A stretch of 38,431 nt of DNA from DATGEP01 sp035310125 (lineage in GTDB: Bacteria > Chloroflexota > Ktedonobacteria > Ktedonobacterales > JADMIN01). Of the stretch, positions 6,542 to 14,587 are shown one piece after another. The translations under genes and the position numbers were made by a program. Where the stretch lies: NCBI GenBank assembly GCA_035310125.1, contig DATGEP010000003.1, forward strand, positions 1-38,431, given 5' to 3'. Numbering within the stretch: position 1 is the first letter of the stretch; each line of letters opens with the position of its first letter. The notes under the pieces are model-generated. The model saw only the letters and a program-made list of their open reading frames with translations. It ran no database searches and was not told the origin of the DNA.

Positions 6542-7177
6542 ATGGCGAAGCAATTGATGGAGGATGGACAGGTGGAGGCACCGAAGCCCGGCTTGTCGCG
6601 CGGAGTGACACAACCCATGGTGGTGATTCCCCACTACCCCAGCGGTGAGCCCGAGGTCATCGGCGGCGCCACGCACCCCAGCTACTACCTGACGCGCTGG
6701 CCAATCGTCAACCGTCTGCTAGCGCTTGTCGAGGGAGTGACACGCGGCAAGGCCGGGCTGATTCAGCGCGCCTTCACCTACTTGCTGGTCGGTGGCTTCG
6801 CGGCCTGCGTCAACCTGGCCGTCTTCGCGGTGATGCTCTCGCTGCCTATTCTCGCTTCGAATGATCGGGCACATAATCTCGTCGCGTATCTGGTGGCGGC
6901 GGAAATCTCGATCCTCGCCAACTTCATCCCCAACGACCGCATTACTTTCAGTCACTTGCCGGGCCACAGCCGCTCGTGGTACGCCCGCTGTCTACGGTTC
7001 CATACCACCACTATCGCTGGCACCATCATCACGTTTGTGATCGAGACGATAACGCACTATGGATTCCACGTTCCAGGGCTGTTCGCGGAGGCAATCGGGA
7101 TCATCATCGCCCTGTTCTTCAACTTCACCATGCACCACGTCTTCACCTATGCGCACACTAAAGAGCAGGTGCTCTAG
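6542..7177 (+). CDS. GtrA-family membrane protein
   Basis: 211 aa, ATG 6542 with GGAGGAG 5-7 nt upstream. A hydrophilic N-terminal tail of about 80 residues (PMVVIPHYPSGEPEVIGG) precedes a GtrA domain with four membrane segments: FTYLLVGGFAACVNLAVFAV, a second around LVAYLVAAEISILANFIPND, a third at TTTIAGTIITFVIETI, and a C-terminal AEAIGIIIALFFNFTMHHVF. GtrA proteins are thought to move undecaprenyl-linked sugars across the membrane for cell-surface glycosylation, or to serve as small membrane partners of glycosyltransferases. No glycosyltransferase is adjacent, so the substrate is open. The gene lies 206 nt after the Mg2+ operon and probably has its own promoter. Confidence 0.82.
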   Translation: MAKQLMEDGQVEAPKPGLSRGVTQPMVVIPHYPSGEPEVIGGATHPSYYLTRWPIVNRLLALVEGVTRGKAGLIQRAFTYLLVGGFAACVNLAVFAVMLSLPILASNDRAHNLVAYLVAAEISILANFIPNDRITFSHLPGHSRSWYARCLRFHTTTIAGTIITFVIETITHYGFHVPGLFAEAIGIIIALFFNFTMHHVFTYAHTKEQVL

Positions 7178-7184
7178 CGGCGGT

Positions 7185-7222
7185 CGGTCGGAGCGCATCG
7201 TGTGGACGGTGCGCTGTGACCG
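7185..7222. terminator. bidirectional hairpin between convergent genes
   Basis: CGGTC (7185-7189) pairs with GACCG (7218-7222), and AGCGCA (7192-7197) with TGCGCT (7210-7215). It sits between the convergent gtrA and aldehyde dehydrogenase genes. There is no clear U tract on either side, so terminator function is plausible rather than certain. Confidence 0.4.
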
Positions 7223-7230
7223 GTGAAGCC

Positions 7231-8784
7231 TTATCGTCCCCAGAGTAGGCGCATGAGCCGCAGGAAGCGCCGGTGGGAGCCAGGGGCGTAGGGATACCAC
7301 CACAGCTCCTTCTTGAGCGGACGGAAGCGCTCCATCATGATGTGGCGCGGCTGGCAATACTCACGGATGCCCTGTGGCCCCCAATGGATGCGTCCGATGC
7401 CGCTCTGTTTGACGCCGCCCCACGGCGTCTCTGGAGCGCCGTATGATACAACGACATCGTTGACCAGCACGGAGCCGGCTTCGAGCTGGCGGGCGACGGT
7501 CTCGGCGTGCCGCTTGTTCTCGGAGAAGACGTATGCGCTGAGACCGAATGGGCTATCGTTGGCTCGCCGTATCGCCTCGTCTTCCGTGTCGAAGGTGGCG
7601 ATGCCCAGCACCGGGCCAAACGTCTCTTCACGCATCACCGGCATATCGTCGCGCACTTCTACCAGAACGGTCGGCTCATAGAAGAAGCCCGCGCCCGCGC
7701 GTCGCGTGCCGCCGGTCAGCACCTTCGCGCCCCCGGCGACGGCGTCGCGCACGTGGCGCTCGACAATCTGTAGCTGCCGCTCGCTGATCATCGGCCCCAT
7801 ATCCACCGGCGCGTCGTGGCCGCTCGCCTCTCCGACGCGGATTTGTCGAGTAAGGTCCACCACCTTCGCGACGAATGGCTCGGCGACGGACTTATCCACG
7901 TAGATGCGCTCGACGGAGGCGCAAACCTGCCCCGCGTTGCAGAAGCCACCCCAGACGGCGGCCTGCGCCGCGCGCTCCAGGTTGGCGTCGCGCAGCACCA
8001 GCAGGGGATCCTTGCCGCCAAGCTCCAACGTCACGGGGGTGAGATTCTCCGCCGCCGCCACGAGGATGCGCCGGGCGGTGGGACCACCACCGATGAACGC
8101 GATTTTGTCGGGCGCCGCCGCTACCAGCGCGCCGCCGGTGCGGCCGTCGCCATGCACGATCTGGAGCACGTCCTCGGGCAGCCCTGCCTGCGCGAATAGC
8201 TCGCCAATCGCGTTCCCAATCATCGGTGTGAGCTCGGACGGCTTGAGCACGACGGCGTTGCCCGCCAGCAGCGCCAGCACCACCTCGGAGGTGGGCAGCA
8301 CGAAGGGATAGTTCCAGGGCGAGATGACCGCGACGACGCCATATGGCTTGAACTGGACGAAGCTCCGCTTGTATTTGAGCATGTGCATGGGCAGATTTTC
8401 GTCCTTGAGAAAGCGTTTCGCATGCTTGGAGTAGTAGGCGATGAGATCGGCGACGGGCAGCAGCTCTTGCGTCAGCGCCTCGACAGAGGGCCGGCCCTGC
8501 TCCTGAGAGATGAGGCCCGTCAGCCACTCCGCGCGCCGCATCATGACGCGCCGGAACGCCCGCAACACCGCAATGCGCTCCTCGATAGGACGCGCCGCCC
8601 AGGCCGGCTGTGCGCCACGCGCCGCCGCCACTGCCGCGCGCACCTCGGCCTCACCGGCGATAGGGATCTCGCCCAGCGATTCGCTCGTCGCGGGATTGAA
8701 CGTTGTGATACGCTCGCTCGCTGGTACAGCCGTGATGGCATGTGCCGCGGCTGCCATGTCGGATTGCGCCTCGTCAGAGATCAT
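7231..8784 (-). CDS. NAD(P)-dependent aldehyde dehydrogenase
   Basis: 517 aa, of the ALDH superfamily, oxidising an aldehyde to its acid in the cytosol. Visible motifs are SPWNYP (155-160), the glycine-rich turn FIGGGPTARR (230-239), the general base Glu254 in VTLELGGKD and the nucleophile Cys288 in FCNAGQVCAS. The C-terminal part (EETFGP; PWGGVKQSGIGR) is also standard. The last 40 residues form a hydrophobic/basic tail (PLKKELWWYPYAP, FLRLMRLLWGR) that could touch the membrane, as in ALDHs acting on hydrophobic aldehydes. ATG 8784 has GGGAG 8-9 nt upstream; upstream in-frame starts lack one. The substrate cannot be read from sequence; succinate semialdehyde or medium/long-chain aldehydes are both possible. 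Confidence 0.9.
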   Translation of the reverse strand: MISDEAQSDMAAAAHAITAVPASERITTFNPATSESLGEIPIAGEAEVRAAVAAARGAQPAWAARPIEERIAVLRAFRRVMMRRAEWLTGLISQEQGRPSVEALTQELLPVADLIAYYSKHAKRFLKDENLPMHMLKYKRSFVQFKPYGVVAVISPWNYPFVLPTSEVVLALLAGNAVVLKPSELTPMIGNAIGELFAQAGLPEDVLQIVHGDGRTGGALVAAAPDKIAFIGGGPTARRILVAAAENLTPVTLELGGKDPLLVLRDANLERAAQAAVWGGFCNAGQVCASVERIYVDKSVAEPFVAKVVDLTRQIRVGEASGHDAPVDMGPMISERQLQIVERHVRDAVAGGAKVLTGGTRRAGAGFFYEPTVLVEVRDDMPVMREETFGPVLGIATFDTEDEAIRRANDSPFGLSAYVFSENKRHAETVARQLEAGSVLVNDVVVSYGAPETPWGGVKQSGIGRIHWGPQGIREYCQPRHIMMERFRPLKKELWWYPYAPGSHRRFLRLMRLLWGR

Positions 8785-8940
8785 ATGCACCGCTCCCGTT
8801 GACCTACATGCGCGTTGCCGCACATTTAAACCTGAGATGCGCTCCATGTTTGCTGGCACTATACCATACGCGAGAAGTGACACATCCGTGGCCTGCGCAT
8901 GTGTGCGCCCGCCCCGCAGGGGGATTGCGCGATGTGCACC

Positions 8941-9774
8941 TCAGTCCGCCGGGGACACTCCCTGGGCAGCCTCATGCAGCGCCATGCGCAGGCGCCGGGC
9001 AATGATGACACGCTCTGGGAAGTCGCTGAACAGGCCGTCCACTCCCCACGAGAGGAGCTGGCGAATAGTCGTGGAGCGGTTGGCGGTCCAGACGTTGACG
9101 TGCAGGCCGGCATCGTGCGCCACGCGCACGAGCTCGCGGGTGACAAGCCCTACACTGGGGTGGATGGACTCCGCGCCTAGATCAAGCGCTGGGGCTATCA
9201 AGTCTTTCCGCCGCCACTCACTGCCATAAAGCGCGCCGGCACGCAGCCACGGCAGACGCGCTTTAAGGAGCCGGATGGCGGGATGATCGAACGATGAGAC
9301 GAGGATGCGCCGCTGGAAGTCGCCGTCCAGCGTGCGCAGGACCGGCTCAACGGCTTCCGCCGTGCCGATTGACTGCTCCACGGACTCGCCCTTGATTTCC
9401 AGGTTGAGCGCCCCGCCGCGCTCGCGCGCCAGCGCGAGCGTCTCCGCGAGCGTCGGGATGCGCTCGCGGATGCCCCAGCGCCGCCCGGCGTCCAGCGCCC
9501 GCAGCTCGCGGCTATGCATCTCAGCGACGTAGCCGGTGCCGTCAGTCGTGCGGTCCACCGTTCCGTCATGGATGATGACCAGCTCGCCGTCGCGGCTGCG
9601 CTGCACATCGCACTCGATAGCATCGGCGCCCAGATCGAAGGCGAGCGCGAAGGCCAGCAAGGTATTCTCCGGCGCGTGGCCCCGCGCGCCCCGATGGCCG
9701 TAGCAGACGGGAAGTCGCGACAGCGCCGCCGGGGAGGTGGACGTATCGCTGGTGGGCGTCAACGCTGCGTCCAT
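8941..9774 (-). CDS. glycerophosphodiester phosphodiesterase
   Basis: 277 aa, GDPD family with a TIM-barrel fold. It hydrolyses glycerophosphodiesters to glycerol-3-phosphate and an alcohol, for phospholipid turnover or phosphate/carbon recovery. Seen: YGHRGARGHAPENT (His27, Arg28, Glu36), the metal pair IECDVQ (Glu54, Asp56), HDGTVDRTTDGTG (His69), and LNLEIKGE. The C-terminal barrel strands VNVWTANR and VDGLFSDFP are intact. There is no signal peptide, so the enzyme is cytosolic. ATG 9774 has GGAGG 9 nt upstream. The length is close to UgpQ-type enzymes. It points the same way as, but is not tightly linked to, the Hsp20 gene. Confidence 0.92.
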   Translation of the reverse strand: MDAALTPTSDTSTSPAALSRLPVCYGHRGARGHAPENTLLAFALAFDLGADAIECDVQRSRDGELVIIHDGTVDRTTDGTGYVAEMHSRELRALDAGRRWGIRERIPTLAETLALARERGGALNLEIKGESVEQSIGTAEAVEPVLRTLDGDFQRRILVSSFDHPAIRLLKARLPWLRAGALYGSEWRRKDLIAPALDLGAESIHPSVGLVTRELVRVAHDAGLHVNVWTANRSTTIRQLLSWGVDGLFSDFPERVIIARRLRMALHEAAQGVSPAD

Positions 9775-9780
9775 CAAGCA

Positions 9781-10020
9781 TCACCTCCGCTCGCCATTCC
9801 TCTGTTCCAAGAACGCACGCTCGTATGCGCGCACGACCCAGTGCATAAAATCGTGAAACCTGGTCGGGACGTGCGCGGTGGCTCTCCCGCGGGCAGGCGA
9901 AGGCGCTGCCGACGCGATCGGCCACCGCGCAGGCCGAGAGCCGCCGAGACGGTTCAACGTCCGTGCGCGTGCCGTGGCCCCACGGGAGTCAAGGGGGCGC
10001 GCCTGAGGCACCCAGGGCAC
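9781..10020 (-). CDS. possible small hypothetical protein, up to 79 aa
   Basis: An open frame ends at 9781, six bases before the phosphodiesterase start. Its last 30 residues (TRFHDFMHWVVRAYERAFLE and following) read like a real amphipathic helical tail, but the N-terminal half is Arg/Pro/Ala-rich in the manner of GC-rich noise. No ribosome-binding site is evident. It may be a short coupled ORF or nothing; the otherwise empty 9781-10102 gap holds no other signal that I can see. Confidence 0.25.
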   Translation of the reverse strand: MPWVPQARPLDSRGATARARTLNRLGGSRPARWPIASAAPSPARGRATAHVPTRFHDFMHWVVRAYERAFLEQRNGERR

Positions 10021-10102
10021 TCAGGGCCATAGCCACCCCGGCGTCTCGGACGCCCGCCGCGGTAGTTGCGGTGGGATCTAGCGCGCCGCTCCAGCGCGCT
10101 TG

Positions 10103-10516
10103 TCACAGGCGGACATAGGGGCGGACGGGCCGGCCCATGTGGCCGGCATGGAGGCCGCGCGTCGGGGTGAGCGCCATCAGCGTGAGGTTCGCGGGGCGGG
10201 TCTGGGCCGCCACCGGCAGCACCACGACGAGCACGCCGTTGCCGTAGGTGACGTTGGCCAGCCCGCCATCCACCGGCCCGGGCAGCGCGATCTCCCGCTC
10301 GTACGTGCCGGCGCTCCACTCGTTGAGCAGCTCGTCTTTGATGCCCTTCAGCTCGCCGCGCTGCCGCCCGCGAATGATGAGGGTGGCGGCCGCCGTGACC
10401 GCGACGCTGATGTCCGCTGGCTCCAGGCCGGGCAGGGGGACCGCCACCATCACGCGGAGCGGGGTGCGGTAGATCTTCGCGGGGACGCTGACGATTGGGT
10501 GGGGGGTGGTAACCAT
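10103..10516 (-). CDS. Hsp20/alpha-crystallin small heat-shock protein
   Basis: 137 aa, a cytosolic ATP-independent chaperone that holds unfolding proteins. The alpha-crystallin domain spans about residues 14-110: a strand VMVAVPLPGLEPADISVAV, the core strand TLIIRGRQRGE, YEREIALPGPVDGG, and the family signature ANVTYGNGVLVVVLP (A-x-x-x-N-G-V-L). A short tail (RPVRPYVRL) follows. The usual C-terminal I-x-I/V anchor is not obvious, although RPYVRL may replace it. ATG 10516 is preceded by GAGGA 8-9 nt upstream. The frame stays open further 5' but is low-complexity Arg/Pro, so I reject the longer start. Confidence 0.88.
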   Translation of the reverse strand: MVTTPHPIVSVPAKIYRTPLRVMVAVPLPGLEPADISVAVTAAATLIIRGRQRGELKGIKDELLNEWSAGTYEREIALPGPVDGGLANVTYGNGVLVVVLPVAAQTRPANLTLMALTPTRGLHAGHMGRPVRPYVRL

Positions 10517-10707
10517 GAGATCAGATCCTCCTCGTTGATTCGGACGGTCAAAGACGCGGTCGCTGCGCGCTGAGCGATGGCCGCGACCCGCTGCCAGATC
10601 ACGATGCCACCTCCAGCCACCTCCAGTATACCGCTGAATGGGTGGGCGCGGGCGATCCGCCGCGAGCGTACCGGGCGATGGCGGGGGCGAGAGCTCCAAC
10701 AGGCGAG

Positions 10708-12006
10708 CTAGTGCCTGACAGCGGAGCGCCAGGCATCGCCAAGCGTCGCGCGGTGCGCTTCGATCCACGTGGGGAACGTTTCAGCCCAAGCCAGGTGCGC
10801 CCGCCATTCCCGTGGCGGATGGATAAGGCGCGTTTCACCGTCGCCCAAAACAATATCTTCGGCGACACCGTTGGCAAAGACGATTGGGAGCATGAGCAGG
10901 AGCGCGTCGCCAAGCAGGTCCGCTTCGCCGGGTTGTGGCGGTGCACTCTGCCCGTAGGCGGTGAGAAACGCCCGCGCGCGCTCGATGTCCAGCCCGTGCT
11001 CAACCAGCGGCGGTGTCTGCGCTGATATCGCTAATGCAGCACCCTCACCCCATCTGAGACCAGCGAATGTGAGCAACGCATATGCTAGCTCGAGCACCCG
11101 CCGATCCCAGTGTGTCGCGTCGAAGTCATAGATTGCGCAGACGTGGTCCGCTTCGAACGCGAGGTTGTGAGGTTGGTAGTCGCCGTGGACATGGAGCCAG
11201 GGAATCTCTGGATGCGCAGCGAGTCTCGCTTCGGCAGCCGCGATCCACTGCGCGCTCTCCCGCGCCAGCCGCCGCATGCCAACTGCAATGGGATGGGAGA
11301 TGTTGGCCTCCCGGGCAGAGTCCGCGATGCGCGTGAGAGAGGCCTGAGCGATAGCAAGCATCGCACGCTCGTGTGGCCACCGGTTTATGGGCCCCGGAAA
11401 ATCGAGCGACGCACGGTGCAGAGCGGCAAGTGTCTCAGCGGCAGCCTCCAGGTAGATATCTTCGCCAGGTCCATCGGTCACGAAGCGGCGGCCATGCGCA
11501 TACGTTTGCACCTCGTAGATGGCGTCTTCTATCACATAGGTGAAACCACTGGCCTGTTGAGGATCGGTTAAGGGTACGACCGGAACCAGCGCGTACGTGG
11601 TCCCGTCGGGACGGTCCAGTAGCGCCGGCACCGGTAGCCCGCGCATAGCAAGATACCGCATGAACATATGCCGGGCGACGATGGTGCGTTCCGATACGCT
11701 GAGGGATTGGCGTCGCACGACGACAGACGACCGCATCACCTCCACGATGGGATGGGCGACTGCCACCGCAGTGTAGGACTGCTCTGTAACGGGGCCGGTA
11801 AAGCCGTCAATTCTCCACATCTCGGGTCGGTATCCCCAGTACTGGAGCACGGTAGCCAACTCGCGTCGAGCCATGTCCACGTGGCCCTCGGGAGCAGGAA
11901 TATCTGTCATGCGCAGTAGTGGGACAGGATGGCGGCGGGTCATCTCTAGCGGAACTGGCTCATATAGAGACGGCAGGGCCTCGGACGCAGTAGTGAGCGG
12001 CGACAT
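10708..12006 (-). CDS. APH-fold phosphotransferase (aminoglycoside/homoserine kinase-like)
   Basis: 432 aa. The C-terminal lobe has the catalytic loop HGDYQPHNL (from His274) and the metal-binding YDFDATHWDRR (Asp294/Asp296), the two hallmarks of the APH/choline/homoserine kinase superfamily. An N-terminal lobe of about 190 residues holds the ATP-binding sheet (MWRIDGFTGPVTEQSYTAVA, EVMRSSVVVRRQS). The enzyme should phosphorylate a small hydroxylated molecule with ATP. Whether that is an antibiotic, a sugar or a metabolite cannot be told, and no resistance context is visible. ATG 12006 has AAAGGAG 8 nt upstream. The gene is monocistronic, with a leader that contains an inverted repeat at 12131-12159. 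Confidence 0.82.
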   Translation of the reverse strand: MSPLTTASEALPSLYEPVPLEMTRRHPVPLLRMTDIPAPEGHVDMARRELATVLQYWGYRPEMWRIDGFTGPVTEQSYTAVAVAHPIVEVMRSSVVVRRQSLSVSERTIVARHMFMRYLAMRGLPVPALLDRPDGTTYALVPVVPLTDPQQASGFTYVIEDAIYEVQTYAHGRRFVTDGPGEDIYLEAAAETLAALHRASLDFPGPINRWPHERAMLAIAQASLTRIADSAREANISHPIAVGMRRLARESAQWIAAAEARLAAHPEIPWLHVHGDYQPHNLAFEADHVCAIYDFDATHWDRRVLELAYALLTFAGLRWGEGAALAISAQTPPLVEHGLDIERARAFLTAYGQSAPPQPGEADLLGDALLLMLPIVFANGVAEDIVLGDGETRLIHPPREWRAHLAWAETFPTWIEAHRATLGDAWRSAVRH

Positions 12007-12461
12007 GGGACACACTCCTTTCTCGTCATTCACATTCTGAGCATCTGTTGACACACAGCGCGGAAGCTCTACAAGCACGTACAGGAACGCCGCTCGGAAT
12101 AGCATACGATATATCGGGATAGCACTGGAAGCCCGGCACACCATTGTAAAGCGCCGGGCGTTTGTTCGCAATAACAATCCGTGCGCGATACTCATCGCGT
12201 GTCTTGCGTAGACGATTGGCGCCTTCTACGCGGGAGAGACACGCCTAGTCCGCGATGCGTCCAACACATACCATCTTGGATTGACACATCCGCCGTTCGC
12301 TGCGACCTTAGTCGCAGTCTATATCACCAGTTTCGCGTAGTGTATGGCTTAACAGGTAGGTGACTCCACGAGCCGTGCCGTTATGCCCGGTAGTGAAGTG
12401 CCGCCGGGTTTCTAACATGAAATAGCATGGTATGACACGCTGGGAAGAAGAGCAACACACT
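12007..12461. other. divergent intergenic region with inverted repeat 12131-12159
   Basis: 455 bases between divergent genes. GCCCGGC (12131-12137) pairs with GCCGGGC (12153-12159) around a 15-nt loop, followed on the + strand by GTTTGTTC. It could be a terminator for a + transcript or a leader structure for the phosphotransferase mRNA. The remainder is relatively AT-rich, as expected for promoters on both sides. No gene is seen. Confidence 0.45.
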
Positions 12462-12785
12462 ATGGAGAACACGCTGGATACCGAGACCTTGACGGCCCAG
12501 ATATACGAGGCGCTGCACAACGTATATGATCCTGAGCTGGGCGTCAATATTGTGGACCTTGGGTTGGTCTACGGCATAGACATTCGCGAGGATGGCTTTG
12601 TGACGGTTACGATGACCCTGACGACGCCGGGGTGCCCAATGCACGAGTCCATCGGCGAAGGGGTGGGGTCGGCGCTCTCGACCGTGGCGGGTATCACGGG
12701 CGGGGAAATCAATATCGTCTGGGAGCCGCGCTGGGATCCCTCGATGCTAACGGAGGCAGGACGCTCCGAACTAGGGTACTGGTAG
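12462..12785 (+). CDS. MIP18/DUF59 iron-sulfur assembly factor (SufT-like)
   Basis: 107 aa, compact DUF59 protein. It shows the signature NVYDPELGVNIVDLGLVYGI (20-39) and TTPGCPMHESIGE around Cys58, the conserved cysteine thought to handle iron or the cluster. SufT/MIP18 proteins help insert Fe-S clusters into client proteins; related PaaD serves phenylacetate oxygenase. The C-terminal EINIVWEPRWDPSMLTEAGR is typical of the stand-alone SufT form. ATG 12462 is preferred, with GAAGAAGAG about 9 nt upstream; ATG 12432 has no SD. No suf genes are nearby, so it stands alone. Confidence 0.9.
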   Translation: MENTLDTETLTAQIYEALHNVYDPELGVNIVDLGLVYGIDIREDGFVTVTMTLTTPGCPMHESIGEGVGSALSTVAGITGGEINIVWEPRWDPSMLTEAGRSELGYW

Positions 12786-13139
12786 GGGCAAGTAAGGGCA
12801 TGTCCGCATGTCCTGACGCTGGATCGGCGTGCATGCTGTACGTCGCCCTTGCCACGCTGCTGACGACCTTCTGCCTGAAGGATGTCCCGCTCGCCACCCG
12901 GTTCCGCATAGAAGAGAGCGAGACTCCCGACGTGATGAGCGGCGAGCCGGAGCATGCCGTGCCGGCTGTCTAGCTTTGCGCCTCGTTAGGGGAGTATTCA
13001 TGCGGATACTCCTACGGCTTTCGCCGGCATTGTGCCGCAACTTCAGGCGGTGTTACACTGGCATCAGAGTAGCGCCGCTGTCGCTTGTTTCGGTGCGCCG
13101 CACTCTGCCGACGTATACCCTACTCAGGAGACGCCACGC
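12786..13139. other. intergenic region with palindrome upstream of acyl-CoA dehydrogenase
   Basis: 354 bases. GGAGTAT (12991-12997) and ATACTCC (13006-13012) form a perfect 7-bp inverted repeat with an 8-nt spacer, about 130 bp before the dehydrogenase start. Without a U tract, an operator for a dimeric regulator is as likely as a terminator. A 46-codon + frame at about 12832-12973 (LLTTFCLKDVPLATRF) lacks an SD and is not called. Confidence 0.45.
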
Positions 13140-14282
13140 ATGGTAGATTTCATCCTCACTGACGAGCAAGAGGCCATGCGGGAGCTGGCCCATTCCTTCG
13201 CCGCCGAAGAGATCCGTCCCGTTGCCGCCGAGCTGGACGAGCACGAAGAGTTTCCGTGGGAACTGGTCAAGAAGGCCGGTGAGCTTGGATTGACCACCTT
13301 CGCTTTTCCTGAGGACCTGGGTGGCCTGGGTATCACCGATGAGCTGACCAACTGCATCATCACGGAAGAACTTTCCTGGGGCTGCGCCGGCGTTGCCACG
13401 GTTCTTGGCGGCACGCACCTCGCCAGCATTCCCATTCTGCTTGCTGGCACCGACGAGCAGAAACAGCGCCTGCTGAAGCCTATCGTCGAACGCAACGGCC
13501 TCTGCGCGATGGCGCTTACCGAGCCTGGCGCCGGCTCTGATGTCGCTGCCATGAGCACGACCGCCCGCCGCGAGGGCGACACCTACATCCTCAACGGCGC
13601 CAAGCGCTTCATTACCAACGGCGGTATCGCCGACCTCTACGTGGTCTTCGCCACCACGGATCGCTCCCTCGGCCATCGCGGCATCACGGCGTTTATCGTG
13701 CCAGGGGACACTCCCGGCCTCACGGGTGGCAAGAAAGAGAAGAAGCTCGGCATCCGCTGCTCGCACACCGGCGAGGTGCTGCTCGACGACGTACGCGTGC
13801 CCGCCGAGAATCGCCTGGGTGAAGAAGGCAGCGGATTCAAGCTGGCGATGACGATGCTGGATCGCTCGCGCCCGATGGTTGCCGCCATCGCCCTTGGCAT
13901 CGCCCGCGCTGCCTATGAATACGCCCGCGACTACGCCAGGGAGCGTGTCCAGTTCGACAAGCCTATCGCCGCCAATCAGGGTATTCAGTTCATGCTGGCC
14001 GACATGGCGACCAATGTGCAGGCCGCCCGCCTCATGACATGGTGGAGCGCCAAAGTCACCGAGACTGGCCGCCCGTTTCTCTACGAGAGCAGCATGGCCA
14101 AGAACTTCGCCTCCGATGTCGCGATGGCGGTGACGACCGACGCTGTGCAAATCTACGGCGGCTATGGCTACATCCGTGAGTATCCCGTCGAGAAGCTCTT
14201 CCGCGACGCCAAGATCACGCAAATCTACGAAGGCACCAATCAGATTCAGAAGATCGTCGTGGCAAGCCAGCTCTTGAAGTGA
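13140..14282 (+). CDS. acyl-CoA dehydrogenase (short/branched-chain type)
   Basis: 380 aa, standard length for the FAD-dependent family that forms the alpha,beta double bond of acyl-CoA and passes electrons to ETF. N-terminal helical domain (LTDEQEAMRELAHSFAAEEI), signature CAMALTEPGAGSDVAAM, then RFITNGGIADLYVVFA and the second signature region QIYGGYGYIREYPVEKLFRD. The catalytic base is Glu364 in IYEGTNQIQ, the position used by short-chain and butyryl-CoA dehydrogenases. ATG 13140 has AGGAG 8 nt upstream; upstream in-frame starts are rejected for lack of SD. No ETF or thiolase genes adjoin, so the exact substrate (butyryl, isobutyryl or similar) is open. Confidence 0.93.
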   Translation: MVDFILTDEQEAMRELAHSFAAEEIRPVAAELDEHEEFPWELVKKAGELGLTTFAFPEDLGGLGITDELTNCIITEELSWGCAGVATVLGGTHLASIPILLAGTDEQKQRLLKPIVERNGLCAMALTEPGAGSDVAAMSTTARREGDTYILNGAKRFITNGGIADLYVVFATTDRSLGHRGITAFIVPGDTPGLTGGKKEKKLGIRCSHTGEVLLDDVRVPAENRLGEEGSGFKLAMTMLDRSRPMVAAIALGIARAAYEYARDYARERVQFDKPIAANQGIQFMLADMATNVQAARLMTWWSAKVTETGRPFLYESSMAKNFASDVAMAVTTDAVQIYGGYGYIREYPVEKLFRDAKITQIYEGTNQIQKIVVASQLLK

Positions 14283-14388
14283 GACGCCCCTGCGACGAGC
14301 GGTGAAGTGGGGTGCGCCAGGGGACGGCTGAGTCCAGGCGCGCTCATGACGATCCTCAACCTGTCCCAGCAATCGGGCTGCTAGACGT

Positions 14389-14577
14389 TCATAGGGCTTT
14401 TACACCCAGTATGTCCACACTCAGGTGAGCGCCGAATTGCTGGCCTCCTGCCCGGCGCCGGACAACGGCGATGCCCGTCGCCCCATTCAACCCCTGAGGC
14501 GACGTCTGCCTGGCAAGCGTTTCGGGGAGCGCGGCTACAGCTTGCAGACCCCGGACAACCACCTGTTCATTGGGCAC
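14389..14577 (-). CDS. small hypothetical protein directly downstream of rbsK
   Basis: 62 aa, GTG 14577 ten bases after the rbsK stop with GAGG just upstream, so coupled translation is plausible. It reads VPNEQVVVRGLQAVAALPET, then NGATGIAVVRRRAGG and HLSVDILGVKAL. The strand-helix-strand pattern with a final V-x-I-x-G-V loosely recalls Asp23/Gls24 proteins, but this is only a resemblance. The rest of the 14283-14587 gap shows nothing else. It could also be a chance frame. Confidence 0.35.
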   Translation of the reverse strand: MPNEQVVVRGLQAVAALPETLARQTSPQGLNGATGIAVVRRRAGGQQFGAHLSVDILGVKAL

Positions 14578-14587
14578 GGCCTCGTCC

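Noticed and set aside
10708..12006. Antibiotic resistance gene call for the APH-fold kinase
   Set aside because: Only superfamily motifs are visible; the fold also covers choline, homoserine and sugar kinases, and no mobile or resistance context is present.
13053..14372. 439-codon minus-strand frame opposite acyl-CoA dehydrogenase
   Set aside because: Antisense shadow; the + strand carries all family motifs.
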